DNA of 64,000 nucleotides, from NCBI GenBank assembly GCA_034440575.1, contig JAOTOL010001570.1, positions 1,527,501 to 1,591,500 on the forward strand, read 5' to 3'. The DNA is from Imbricaverruca yamaguchii. Taxonomy: Eukaryota; Arthropoda; Thecostraca; Neoverrucidae. Shown one piece after another: positions 1-11,631 of this stretch (position 1 is its first letter; the number at the start of each line of letters is the position of its first letter). The notes beneath the pieces were generated by a model. The model did not search any database and was not told the origin of the DNA. It saw only the letters and a program-made list of their open reading frames with translations. The translations under genes and the position numbers were made by a program.

Positions 1-102
1 GGACATTTCCCAATCCCGCGGCCCACCGGCGAAACAGTGTGGGCGGCGCCATTAGCCGTGAATGTGCATAAAGTGTGTCGTGAACCAACCAATAAACAAG
101 GC
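1..102 (+). mobile_element. SINE family A, 3' part, cut by window edge
   Basis: This is the 3' body of the commonest SINE here (family A). It matches the copies at 14075, 19602 and 34660 from 'ggacatttcccaatcccgcg' through the 'cgtgaaccacccaataaac' tail. The tRNA-like head is missing because the window starts inside the element. Confidence 0.85.
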
Positions 103-1296
103 AGTGGGACTTTCTGGTGGCAGCTAGCCATTACCTGGCTACAGTATGCAGCCAGCCTGACCGGGCCAGTTGTCATGCACAGATCACATCGCAATGCAGC
201 CTCTACGCAGGATACCACACCATCTGACCAGCCCCGCAGGTGGGCGGAACCGAGCGGAAGTGGGCGGGGCATCGGGCGCGGAACAGGCATACCTGCACTC
301 GGACGAACAAGACTCGAGCGCTTCGGACAAAGCAAAAAACGCACATGTTACGGAATTGCACAAACCCTACAATAGCGTAAAGTATGATGGATTATTGCAT
401 GTAAAACACATAAAGTCATGTCAAAGTGTCATGCGCTTCGCCGTAGCAAATAGCACTATGGTATATCGTGTAGTTTTCGAGATACCAGACGGTTTTACGT
501 TGTTCAGTATATGGTGTCATTACTTTTACTGTGCGTTGCGCCTGAGAAACGGGAAAAATACTCCAAGGCCTGAAAAGAGCAGATAAAGGTCCGAAGTTGC
601 AGCGTGTCATGTACTATACTTCGTTGTCGTTTTGTGGAAACCGGGAAAAAATGTGGGGTAAATACGGACGTGATTTCTATTTCTTAACACAAGCCCTGGA
701 GGGCCTCGGATAATTACGCGCACTGGAGGTGGGGGCGGATTCCGCCCCCTACGACCTCGGCTCCTACTGAGGCTAGAGCAACTAAATTCGCAGGGTGGAT
801 GGGTACGATAGTGACCTCTATTGTGTGCAAATTTCATGACCTTAGGTCAATATCTTCAAGGTCAAATGAGGTCAGAATTGCAAAATTGTCTGGTTTTGCG
901 TGGATTGGCTTGTCATTGTTATGGATCGCTGTGATTGTGTTTAAATGCTCCAGAATTGACATTAATGATGTTTTGGACATTACTAATGATGCAATACAGA
1001 TGCCAGATCCGCTATTTGACCTCAGGTCACCTATATAGGAGCACTTTAGCAGGTCATTGCCTGCTCCAGTTGCCGGAACCGGGCTGCCCACCCGACTGCT
1101 CCGTTGGGCGGTTCGGCACAATCGGCTTCGCAAAGAAAGGTGTAAAATACATGAATAAAGTTTGGAAATGCTTGGGCACACAATGACAAACAGTAGACTT
1201 CGGGATGTGTAGGGAGTAACATGTAAAGTGAGATCAATCGCATGACAGTCATTTGCATTTTTGACAACATTCCAGTTGACCAAGTTTGGTTTCTAT
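103..1296. other. No gene recognised
   Basis: Short overlapping frames occur on both strands, none with a recognisable domain. The stretch around 690-760 is an inverted, diverged relative of the G-rich end of the duplicated unit at 1297-1880. Confidence 0.5.
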
Positions 1297-1880
1297 TAGC
1301 CTGTCATGAACTTGACCTGACTTGACCTCGGCGACCTAACATGACTTTTAAATTATATAGCATAACAAATTGCATCAAACAAGTCGCTGGTGTTATCAAG
1401 AACAGTCCCCTTTTGCGGGAAGCGCATCAGCGCCGATTTTTGTGGTCTGGCGCTGCAAATTGTTTTTACTTTAACGGCCCCTAACTTGAAAAGGTTTCGG
1501 CCGATATTCATTTTTTTACTTTAATCAATGCGCCGGTCATTTCCAAGTAGGTACGCAAAAACTGGCGTATATCGTCCGAAATGAGATGGAGTTACATACG
1601 AAAAATCGGATGGGTGGGCGGATTTCGCCATCCCCTCCAGGGCGTGTGTTAATCTGTCATAAACTTGACCTGACCTGACCTCGGTGACCTGACATGACTT
1701 TGAAACAATATATCCTGACAATGTACACCAAACAAGTCGCTAGTTTTGCCAAGAACACTTCCTTTTTGCCAATATACGGGAAGCGCATATATATTGGCCG
1801 GTAAAATCTTGAGTTATCTACGAAAAACCGGAGGGGTGGGCGGACTTCGCCCCCCCCCCCTCCCTTCAGGGCGCGTGTTA
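1297..1880. repeat. Diverged direct duplication of a ~235-350 bp unit
   Basis: Two units start near 1297 and 1646. Both contain 'aacttgacctgac', then 'caaacaagtcgct', then 'gggaagcgcat', and end in a G-rich 'gggtgggcgga' block followed by a pyrimidine run and 'gtgtta'. The second unit is shorter. No coding sequence was seen; it is probably an old non-autonomous element or satellite dimer. Confidence 0.6.
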
Positions 1881-2015
1881 AGGTGTGCCACATTCTTTTT
1901 AATTGGAATAAAGCTTAGTAACAGGTTGCCTTCGTTACCATCTCAACCACACCAAACTTGAAAACGATTCTCCACCTATGAGTAGCAGTATACACAAAAT
2001 AGAAAACTGACAGGG

Positions 2016-2449
2016 CCAGATACAGATACAGATACAGACATGTATTAAGGCCATCCACAATTAGCTCGTGGCTATTATAGCCTCACGTCATGCAAAAAAT
2101 AAAAAAGAGGTCGGCAAAGGTATCATACATTCAGTTAACGTCTACAAACAGTCATAAAAGCAGACACATAAATAAGGCGCTAAGTGCCTCCACAATCCGG
2201 GCTCCTACGCAAGTGACGTTTTAGGTGCGGCCCAAACAGGGGGATGGGTAGCCGAGTCAGCTCGGGCGGCAAGGCATTATACAGTCTAGCCGCACGACTA
2301 CAAAAACGTCGCTTGCCCATGTTCGTTCGCGATCTGGGCACATGCAGATTGCTGTCTTGCCTGGTGGTCCTGTCGCGCGTCTGTGATACCAGAGCAAATT
2401 CGCAGGCTAGTGAGTCTGGCTCTCCCAGGCGGCGCACCTTGTGCAACAA
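2016..2449 (-). pseudogene. CR1-like LINE, 3' end (RT C-terminus and tail)
   Basis: The minus-strand frame at 2180-2449 encodes the C-terminal tail of a non-LTR reverse transcriptase, with motifs TNMGKRRFCSRAARLYNALP and ELTRLPIPLFGPHL. The LINE at 59466-60305 encodes the near-identical TEMGKRRFSSRAPQMYNSLP. Downstream on the minus strand both share a 3' UTR (reverse complement of 'ggccatccacaatt') and end in a short tandem tail, here (GTATCT)n, as is usual for CR1-group elements. The copy is 5'-truncated at about 2450 and cannot be functional. The catalytic RT domain is absent. Confidence 0.85.
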
Positions 2450-2465
2450 GGTGCGCCGCCTGGGA
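2423..2465. repeat. Perfect 20-bp hairpin at a LINE break point
   Basis: The arms 2423-2442 and 2446-2465 are exact reverse complements around the 3-nt loop GCA. The outer arm lies where homology to the sister LINE copy at 59.5-60.3 kb ends, so the second arm looks like a snap-back inverted copy of LINE sequence. Confidence 0.9.
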
Positions 2466-2587
2466 AAAAGCTACCCTATCCAAGTATCACTTTGGACTTT
2501 ATGGCCGCGACCCAAAGCATATCCCCATTTCGCGCAGAAAGCCGTTCACTTATCACTTATCATTCATACAATAAACATAGGTAACAC

Positions 2588-2775
2588 CAGACGCGCAGCC
2601 AAGGGGACCCCCCCCTTAGCACCCAAAGATGCACTAGATCAAACAATACACTTGGAGACTTGCTATACGTAAAACCATGGATTTTCGGCGTGTTTTGTGC
2701 GCCGAAGATTTTCTTCGTTTCATTTCTTCTTTTTATCCCCCCCCCCCCTGAAGAAAAATCCTGGCTACGCCACTG
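2588..2775. mobile_element. hAT-like MITE, old
   Basis: The ends are imperfect inverted repeats: CAGACGCGCAGCCAAGG at 2588 and, on the opposite strand from 2775, CAGTGGCGTAGCCAGG. The CAGNGGCG start is typical of hAT termini. The 8-bp flanks (ggtaacac and tgtagcgc) agree at 5 of 8 positions, consistent with a decayed 8-bp target duplication. It has no coding capacity. A partial relative lies at 58549-58690. Confidence 0.6.
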
Positions 2776-2879
2776 TGTAGCGCACAAGGTTTTCTGCAGC
2801 ATCCTATTCTGGATACCTGTCCACTCTGGCCTTCCTGTAAGCACTCGCGCCATGACATAAGCCGACAAAGCCGCTCTCA

Positions 2880-3330
2880 ATCGCCTTCGACCAGCTTCGC
2901 TCTCACCCAGACCAACTGGTCCGCCCACGTTCAAGCAAACTGTTCCCAGCCCAGACCAACTATTCCGCCCATGTCCAGCCCTAGCCCAGACCAGCTACTC
3001 CGCTCTCGTCAGGCCAAACTGTTCCCAGCCCAGGCCAACTATTCCGCCCACATCCAGCCCTAGCCCAGACCAGCTACTCCGCTCTCGTCAGGCCAAACTG
3101 TTCCCAGCCCAGGCCAACTATTCCGCCCACATCCAGCCCTAGCCCAGACCAGCTACTCTGTCCTCGTCCAACCAAACTGTTCCCAGCCCAGGCCAACTAA
3201 TCCGCCCACGTCCACCCCTAGCCCAGACCAGCTACTCCGCTCTCGTCAAGCCAAACTGTTCTCAGCCCAGACCAACTACTCCGCCCTCGTCCAGCCAGAC
3301 TGCTCCTCGCCCAAGCCGACCGTTCCTCGC
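2880..3330. repeat. 79-bp minisatellite, ~5 units
   Basis: The word 'gttcccagccca' recurs at about 3021, 3100 and 3179, giving a 79-bp period. Each unit contains two diverged half-units built on 'cagcccagaccagcta', so the array is itself a higher-order repeat. The flanks are degenerate. Confidence 0.85.
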
Positions 3331-4197
3331 CTGTAGGTGGACTATTCCTTGCTCACGTCGACTATTCCTCGCCCAGTTCGACTACTCCTCGCCCGGGATT
3401 ATCCTGCCCTCGTTCAGGCCCGCCGGTCCTCGCCCTCGCGCTCTGAGTCATTCACAAAGGTGTACAGCGCACAGGGAATGAGACACTGCCCGGGCACGTA
3501 CGTCGCACACCCAACGTACGCCATATACCCGACGTACGTCGTACACCCAACGTACGATTAATGACACCACCAAGGACCAGAACGACAGAGATCAGGGGGC
3601 TATGCTCACAACACTGCGAATAGGACACAGGACGCGCACGCTGCCACCTGACGGACAAGCTCCCACCTCTAAGATGCACCACGTGCAGTACCGCTCAGAC
3701 AACCAGCGCTGAAGAAAAAATGGCGAGGCTGTCACCGACGAACCCGTGAGCTGTCTCACATGCTTTGTGCAAATGGTCAAGGACACTCATCCGCATGCCA
3801 ACCAATGGTAAGCTATTCGGCCGGCTATGACGTCATTGGCCCGACGACCTTGGTGACGGTGCTATGATTTACGCTGTTTACGATGGCATTTTGAAAAGTG
3901 CTCGGTCCAGTACCGTGCCCAAATATACTAGCTAAATATACCAAATATACCAAATATACTAGTTACTACCACCTCCACCCCACCCACCAACTGGGCGGCT
4001 GGATCCGTGAATGCGTTTCGCCACCGGAAGCTCCAGCAGGCATCACCACTTAGAGAGCAATGCGCCACCTGATGGCGGGTCCAAGTGCACCTACTTAAAA
4101 ATAAGTGGCCCCTACACAGTGCGATGGTACGCTCGCCTGCAGTGAAACGTTCCAGGGGACCCTTAACTATGGCTGGCCGCAATGAACGAGCGCTGTG
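3331..4197. other. No gene recognised
   Basis: The only structure seen is a short run of dyad-like 'caacgtacg' / 'cgacgtacg' words at 3497-3558 and an 'aaatatac' repeat near 3920-3960. Confidence 0.5.
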
Positions 4198-4302
4198 GCG
4201 CTCCACGCCAATAATGACTGGTAGACTGCGCCGCTCCACGCCAATAATGACTGGTAGACTGCGCCGCTCCACACCAATAATGACTGGTAGACTGCGCCGC
4301 TT
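4198..4302. repeat. 33-bp tandem repeat, ~3 copies
   Basis: Units begin 'cgctccacgccaataatgac' and continue 'tggtagactgcgc'. Copies are almost identical, suggesting recent expansion. Confidence 0.9.
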
Positions 4303-4649
4303 CACAGTTATGTGTTGCGGGACAGCTTCACCACGGGCAAGTCCGAGCCATAGGCGGCAGTTTGCCCAGGAGCCATGAAGTGAGAAACGCCGTTCCCGCC
4401 TTGTATTCCTCGGTCGGCCTTTGGCGGTTCAACTTTGGCAGTTCAACTTTGGCAGTTCAACGAACAGGCTACCAATGGACTGTCGACAAGCAACAATTGA
4501 TGGTGGCGGATTTCTGACTCCGGAAACACAGAATGAGCTGGAGAGGTTAGAAGAAGCTCGGTTGAAAAGATGCAGTGAAAGGATATGGGAGGTTCATGAA
4601 GTCAATGAAGCATCGTCTGGCCCAAAAATAATACTGGAATCTCCAACGT
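4303..4649. other. No gene recognised
   Basis: It contains a triplicated 13-14 nt word ('ttcaactttggcag') at about 4428-4460. A plus-strand frame at 4421-4717 reads through it into the SINE and has no recognisable domain. Confidence 0.4.
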
Positions 4650-4978
4650 GCACACTTTATAAATGTAGTTCGAATCCTTCCTGTGGTCGTTTTATGGACC
4701 AGGATCAAATTGCTTAGGAGAGCTTGTTGCGTGAACCCTGATCTCACCATCCGATCCATGAATTGCAGTTTTACAGTAGAAGTTGGGCAGAATACTTCAG
4801 ATGCTGTCAATGCACCACCACGGTAGCTCGCTCTCGACCTTATCGTGACAACTGCCACCTGGTCCTCCCCTCCGGGGGCTTAAAGCGAGCGCACGAGGTG
4901 ACTCGAACCCAGTCTCCCCGAGACCGGGGAGACCGGAGCGGGATATAGCGCTCCAACCAACGGAGCCGCCTGTACGGC
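4650..4978 (-). mobile_element. SINE family C, full length
   Basis: On the minus strand a tRNA-like head (A box near 'ttggttggagcg', B box 'gggttcgagtc') is followed by a body shared with the copy at 25775-26110. Shared words include a 'tttcacgcaacaagct'-like segment and 'atcaaattta'-like ends. The stretch 4880-4960 holds a G/C-rich hairpin replacing the anticodon arm. Confidence 0.75.
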
Positions 4979-5196
4979 AGGTTCCGAGGAGGCACTTGCC
5001 GACCTAGTTCAGATTCACCGACGAGTCGATTAGTTGCTTGATTAACTTATGCCTTGATTAAATTATAATTATGTATTATGAAATTTCATTGAGAATCACA
5101 AGTTCTTGGGCGTTAGACATACGTTGTATGACATTTGAGTATTTATCATACATGCTGTGCACTGTATTGCGCTGGGTTTCAGTGATCCTCAAAATT

Positions 5197-8160
5197 CCCC
5201 ACCGCCAAACCACAGTCACTATACGTCTCGCCGTCAGCTGCAGCCCCCACACCACAGGAGCTGAGCGACCTGCAGCCTCGGGCCCCTCCGCCAGCTCTCA
5301 TTGTGGGATGCTTTAATGCTAAACACCCCTGCTGGGAAAGCGATCAGACGGACATTAGAGGACGCCAAATTCACCAGTATATTGCGGCCCACGGCTTGGT
5401 GCTTCTCAACAGCGGGGTCGCCACCCACTACAACCCGAACTTAGGAGGATCGGACGGCTGCATTGACTTAACGTGCTGCTCCCAACGACTAAGCTCACTA
5501 TTTGACTGGTCCCAACGGCTAAGCTCACTATTTGACTGGTCCCAACGACTAAGGTCATTATTTGACTGGTCCTAACGACTAAGCTCACTATTTGACTGGT
5601 CCCAACGGCTAAGCTCACTATTTGACTGGTCCACGACTAAGTCTATTGACTGGTCCCAACGACTAAGCTCACTATTTGACTGGTCCCAACGACCAAGCTC
5701 ACTATTTGACTGGTCCCAACGACTAAGCTCACTATTTGACTGGTCCCAACGACTAAGCTCACTATTTGACTGGTCCCAACGACCAAGCTCACTATATGAC
5801 TGGTCCCAACGACTAAGCTCACTATTTGACTGGTCCCAACGACTAAGCTCACTATTTGACTGGTCCCAACGACTAAGCTCACTATTTGACTGGCCCCAAC
5901 GACTAAACTCACTATTTGACTGGTCAGTTTCAGACGTTCCCGGACCGAGCGACCATTTCCCGATCACAATTAGGCTCAACAAGGACGCTATCCACCACAC
6001 TAAGCTTTTAGACCATCTGGGAACTTGAAAAGAGCGGACTGGGCGGAATTGAAGGATCAGGTGGACCCCAATCTAGCAACTTCAGAGACCAGCAAAATCG
6101 AGTCATTCCTAAGAGCCATCAGATCGGCTGCACGAGACTTATTCCTAAAAATAGCAAACCAAGGAAGAAGGCATCTAGGTGGACCCCGGACTGGCAAAGG
6201 GCAATCGCCGCACGGCGCTGTGTCCACAAACAATTCAAAAGATGCGTTTGCGAAGCACACCCGTCAGCATACAGACGATCTAAAAAATAACTTCCGATAC
6301 ACAATTAGATCAGCACGCCAAAACTGTTGGCAGTCTTTTGCCTCTCAATTCAATAGGTTCACCCCTACCTGCAGGATCCAGGGGTCTGTTGAAGCGATTC
6401 AATTTGCAACGCCCATCACCAGATCCCTTCCCCCAGCTGACAGCGAAAGGACGGCACAATATTGAGCCACAACAGGTCGAAGACCACCTTGAGCTACACT
6501 ACGCCAGCTTATCTAGAGCAGCAACTGCGACTCCACTATAGTAAGCGCTCTAGACGCCCTGTCCTCCGAAGCCAAGTTTAGCTCTAGCAATGGAAATATT
6601 CACAACCAGTCGTTTACTATGCACAAATTACATTTAGTCCTCAGCAAGTGTGGAAGCACGCCGGTTGTGTCTGACGGCATCCATTATCCGTTTTTTAAAC
6701 GTCTCGGCAAAAATTCCTTAACGTACCTACCAGCGGCTACAAATGAACTGTAGCCAAGCGACACTTTTCCCGCCTCTTGGTGGGAAACTATAGCCATTCC
6801 ATTGCCAAAACCACATGAAGATCACTCCAACCGAAACGGCTACAGACCCATCTCACTTACTAGCCGGGCTAGTAAGCTGGTCGAGCGCATGGTCAACACC
6901 CGAGTCATGAAATTTCTGGAACACAACGACCTGCTCGACAAATTTCGGTGCGGCTTCCAACGTCAAAAATCAACTACAGACAATCTCATTAGACTGGTGC
7001 ACGACATCAAAAGTGTTCTATGCATCAAACGCACAACAATATCCGCCTAATTAGACATCACTGCCTCCTTCACCCGAGTACACAAGTCCGCACTGACACA
7101 CAAACACCACAGGATGGGCCTACGCGGACACATGGCACACTTCATTCTCAACTTCCACAGAGACAGGATCCTTAAGGGGCAATGCGGCAGTGTCATATCA
7201 AACACGACAACTCAGGAGCAGGGCCTGGCGCAGGGGAGGATGAAGGTGAGAGCATCTGCATTGTTCGGTGAGAGCAATGAAGAAGCCCTCACCGAGCCTC
7301 TGCATCATCATGATCAACGACATACTTGCTGACCACACTGACGCTTCACTTCAATGCTCGCTTTTCGCGGACGAAATAGCAATTTGGACATCACAGAGTT
7401 TCATAGAAGCAGATAAAAAAGCATTCAAGCAGGTCTAGACCGCATTGCAAGGTGGTGCAATACGTGTGGGTTCATCCTGTCTGTCCCACACCCACAACTC
7501 AACTTAAAATCGGCGGCAAAGCCATCGAACAGGTGAAAAGCTCAAGTTCTTAGGAGCGCATTCAGACGAAAAACTCAATTTCAGCACACACATACATCAC
7601 CGCCATCTCGGAGCGATGCGCGAAGCGCGTCAACATACTCCGTGCAGTTGCGGGCACAGGCTGTGGTGGGTACAGGAAAACACTTCTGCGACTCTACACA
7701 TCAACCATACGACCCATCATAGAAACAGCATCGTTTTTACCACCACTTCAGAAAGCCAGACCAAAAGTTAGCAACCATCCAAAACAACTGCATAAGAGCA
7801 GCTATAGATGTGCTCAACACACACCGATAGCCCGTCTGCTAATGGACTCAAGCACGCCCCCACTTCACCTGAGGAGGACACAACAGCTGTGCCGCTACCA
7901 CATCAAAATCAAATTCATTCAACATCATCCGGCACAGCGCTGTTTCTTGGCAAATACGACAAGAGTCGATTCTGGCGCGAACTCCCACCATATAGCATTC
8001 AAATTGCAACGCCTCTCTCGGATATTTTCCTCACAATTCCAGCCACTGCAGCTCGACCGCCCACTAGGCAATTCTGGACTCTCAATCAACCAATGGTCGA
8101 GTACTTACTCTCGGAAAAGAAATCGGAAGAATAAATCGAAAGAACTCCAAATCCGTCCTT
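5197..8160 (+). pseudogene. Jockey-like non-LTR retrotransposon, decayed
   Basis: Fragments appear in the expected order. An apurinic-type endonuclease starts near 5197 (ELSDLQPRAPPPALIV, then GCFNAKHPCWESD at about 5306, DIRGR, and GSDGCIDLT). It resumes after a 30-bp array with SDHFPI at 5948. The reverse transcriptase begins near 6750: PLPKPHEDHSNRNGYRPISL at about 6800, DKFRCGFQRQKSTTD, then MGLRGHMAHFILNF at 7114 and LFADEIAIW at about 7371. A post-RT region lies at 7840-8000 (PPLHLRR, QQLCRYHIKIK, HPAQR). Catalytic Asp of the endonuclease GDFN motif is Cys (GCFN), and the RT FADD box reads FADE. Stops and frameshifts occur throughout, so it is dead. In life such elements encode an endonuclease/RT that copies its own mRNA at nicked chromosomal DNA. 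Family level is inferred from motif order and wording. Confidence 0.9.
5478..5927 (+). repeat. 30-bp minisatellite inside LINE endonuclease, ~15 units
   Basis: The unit encodes the decapeptide SQRLSSLFDW in the endonuclease frame. Intact related elements are expected to carry this segment once, just before the SDHF motif. Here it is repeated about 15 times. The frame is broken by a taa near 5573 and by a shortened unit near 5630-5645. Units near the 3' edge (PQRLNSLFDW) rejoin the endonuclease frame leading to SDHFPI. Confidence 0.95.
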
Positions 8161-9855
8161 TGGTCAATTAGCAACACCCACGACTGTCCACATCCCGTCA
8201 ATGATAGAATCCAACAAATCGCGGCCCATAGCGTACACATGAACGTTTCTTTCTCAGGGGATATGTGGCGTGCTTAAAGGACACACCACCTGCTTTGAGC
8301 ACCGTGGTCTTTGCTCGCACAACCAGGGCGGGCGAGTTCGTCGGGGATGTTGGGGACCGGTCATTCGAAAATGGCGGGGGGTGGACCGTGGTAGACCACG
8401 AGAAGGTTGCTTTAGCGCACGCCGAGCACCAAAGAAGAGCAAGCTGACAAAAGTCGAACGATAAATGCGAATTATGAATGCAAGGGCCAACAGGCAGAAA
8501 TCGAATGATAAATGCGAAAGATAAATACGCCCTTGACTCTACTGCCATGATATCCCAGAGTGTCTCCTAACAACTCAGATGACTGACCACTCTCTCTCTC
8601 CCAACTCAGTGCAATCTCTCAAAGTCAGAGGTCCCATTCTATGCTCTGATGATCCTCTCGCAACTCGGAGGGCCCTCGTAGGGCCCTTTGGGCTCTCATA
8701 GCCCAAATGGCCCACTTCACACACATGGATCTTTCGCAACTCACGAGTGTTCAGTGGACACTATTTATGTCCAGTTGGCACTCTCTTCACCCATGGGACC
8801 CTCTTCAGGCACTGCAGGATCATCTGGCTCGAGAGCTTTTCACTACCAGCTCAGATATCCCTCTCCAATCTCAGAGAACCCTCTTCCTCCTCAGCAGGAC
8901 CTTTTCCACAGCAGATGGCCCTGGCGACTCCCCCCATCAAAAAGGCCTTCTCCACGCTCAGAAAGCAAGCCTTGTTTATACTTGACTTGTGAACCCCTCC
9001 CGGCTGAGGGGACACTCGTATCAGACAGATGGTTTGCAAACATGAAAACTCTAAGACCGCAAATTTGCATTCGCTTTGCATCGTGACTTTGGGCATCACT
9101 CAGGTTTTATGCATGTTTCCCAACTTTGGATTCTGGAGCCACTTTTGTCTAAAAGGTGCAAGAGGATCGTATTTTTCACCCGATCTCTTTTGCAGATCGA
9201 TGGAGGTCCCGATAGACGGAAATTTCTTCCTTGCGATTTTGTTCGCCGTCCATGGCTGATAGCTTCCGATGACATTTCATTTTATGTGGTAGTGAGTTAA
9301 TAGCAGACGAATCCATCTACTGTTCTTGACAGTTTTCGACTTGTTTTTGGCTCGTGAAACCTGCCAAACAGTAGCTGAACTTCCAAATTTTCTGACTGGT
9401 AGGAACATATGGCCCCTACTGCACGAAACTTGATTTGTTACAACTATTTTCCTCATTTGATGGAGGAGAATAGTGAAATAAATCTAGCGAATTTTAAATC
9501 AGTGTTTTTCGTATTGAAGTAGGACCATTCGACCTCAGAAACCTTCGACCCTAGCCCTCCAGGCATCGCCAAAGCAATCACCAGCCCGCCTGCAACGCCC
9601 TCCCCACTTGGTCAAAACTGCATTGTCGCCACATAGCATTCAATGGGCCACCGTCTGTGTCACCGTCTGCCCCTTTGTCACCGTCTCCCCCATCCTTCAT
9701 ATCCCACCACCACCGGACCGGGGGTGGCTCCCGCCAACAGCGACGACCGGCACTTGGTGGTGGCCACGTGCATTGATTGAGCCCCGTGACATCTTGTTTG
9801 ACGGCCCACATCGCAACACATGAGCGAAGCTCGCGCGGGCACGTAGAGCCGATGG
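8161..9855. other. No gene recognised
   Basis: Moderate G/C sequence with many short frames, none resembling a known family. The longest, 8688-9086 (+), is pyrimidine-rich ('ctctc', 'ctcag' words) and looks non-coding. No SINE head or tail was found. Confidence 0.5.
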
Positions 9856-9856
9856 A

Positions 9857-10172
9857 TGTCGCGACCTCGACGGGTCTCCTGTCGCGACCTCGACGGGTCT
9901 CCTGTCGTGACCTCGACGTGTCTCCTGTCGCGACCTCGACGGGTCTCCTGTCGCGACCTCGACGTGTCTCCTGTCGCGACCTCGACGGGCCTCCTGTCGC
10001 GACCTCGACTGGTCTCTGTTACGACCTCGACGTGTCTCTGTTGCGACCTCGACGGGTCTCTGTTGCGACCTCGACGGGTCTCCTGTCGCGACCTCGACGG
10101 GTCTCTGTCGCGACCTCGACGTGTCTCTGTTGCGACATCAACGGGTCTCTGTTGCGACCTCGACGGTTCTCC
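9857..10172. repeat. 22/23-bp minisatellite, ~14 units
   Basis: Units are built on 'gcgacctcgacgggtctc' with alternating linkers 'ctgtc' and 'tgtt', so periods of 23 and 22 bp are mixed. The mixed period prevents any stable reading frame. Confidence 0.92.
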
Positions 10173-10659
10173 CGCATAGTTGCCACTTGTGTATTACGGT
10201 ACTGGGTTGATGAAACCACTTGGTTAATTATTGGAGCAGGTTTGCAGCCCTGCAGGTGCTCTTACTTACATAGCGTGCGTTGATGAGACCGAGGATGGCA
10301 TATCGCATCAGGGGGCGAATTTCGTCGCATAAGCGAATCCCGCCAGCAGTGAAATGTGACCTGTTGACGGTCAAGTGGTGAGATGTCTGACATTTCAAAG
10401 TACTGCGGTACTTACTTGTGGTACTTACACAGCACTTACCTCTATGATGTGCATGGAAATGTCGACCTGAGCCCTCCCGTCCCCGCTTCTACATCCGTGG
10501 CGTTGTTCTGTAACCTGTGACCACAATTTCCGGCTGCCCATTCCTGAAGAAAACTGATCTTGTCGCCTGAGTGACCACAAGTTATCGCCGGCCATAGTTA
10601 CCACGATACCGACACAACAGGTCTTTGACTCAGCAGTCAACTGCGTCGTCACAACTCTG
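10173..10659. other. No gene recognised
   Basis: Unique-looking sequence between two satellites. It has duplicated words 'cttacttgtggtacttacac' near 10410-10435 but no coding or RNA signature. Confidence 0.4.
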
Positions 10660-11625
10660 GGTGGCTCCGTGTGATTAGTGAGTGGCTCGGTGTGATTAGT
10701 GAGTGGCTCGGTGTGATTAGTGAGTGGCTCGGTGTGATTAGTGAGTGGCTCGGTGTGATTAGTGAGTGGCTCCGTGTGATTAGTGAGTGGCTCGGTGTGA
10801 TTAGTGAGTGGCTCGGTGTGATTAGTGAGTGGCTCCGTGTGATTAGTGAGTGGCTCGGTGTTATTAGTCCGTGGCTCCGTGTGATTAGTGAGTGGCTCGG
10901 TGTGATTAGTGAGTGGCTCGGTGTGATTAGTGAGTGTGCTCCGTGTGATTAGTGAGTGGCTCCGTGTGATTAGTGAGTGGCTCGGTGTGATTAGTGAGTG
11001 GCTCGGTGTGATTAGTGAGTGGCTGTGTGTGATGTGTGGTTAGTGAGTGGCCTCGGTGTGATTAGTGAGTGGCTCGTTGTGTGATTAGTGAGTGGCTCGG
11101 TGTGATTAGTGAGTGGCTCGGTGTGATTAGTGAGTGGCTCGGTGTGATTAGTGAGTGGCTCGGTGTGATTAGTGAGTGGCTCGGTGTGATTAGTGAGTGG
11201 CTCGGTGTGATTAGTGAGTGGCTCCGTGTGATTAGTGAGTGGCTCGGTGTGATTAGTGAGTGGCTCGGTGTGATTAGTGAGTGGCTCGGTGTGATTAGTG
11301 AGTGGCTCGGTGTGATTAGTGAGTGGCTCGGTGTGATTAGTGAGTGGCTCGGTGTGATTAGTGAGTGGCTCGGTGTGATTAGTGAGTGGCTCGGTGTGAT
11401 TAGTGAGTGGTGTGATTAGTGAGTGGCTCGGTGTGATTAGTGAGTGGCTCGGTGTGATTAGTGAGTGGCTCGGTGTGATTAGTGAGTGGCTCGGTGTGAT
11501 TAGTGAGTGGCTCGGTGTGATTAGTGAGTGGCTCGGTGTGATTAGTGAGTGGCTCCGAGTGATCAATCAGTGAGTGGCTTCGTGTGATTAGTGAGTGTGA
11601 TTAGTGAGTGGCTCCGAGTGATCAG
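10660..11625. repeat. 21-bp minisatellite, ~42 units
   Basis: Near-identical units of 'gtgattagtgagtggctcgg' plus one t run for about 960 bp with a few irregular joins (10930-11090, 11410, 11570-11620). Because 21 is a multiple of three, long stop-free frames arise on both strands (heptapeptide VISEWLG on plus; TNHTEPL on minus). These are not genes. Confidence 0.95.
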
Positions 11626-11631
11626 TGAGTG

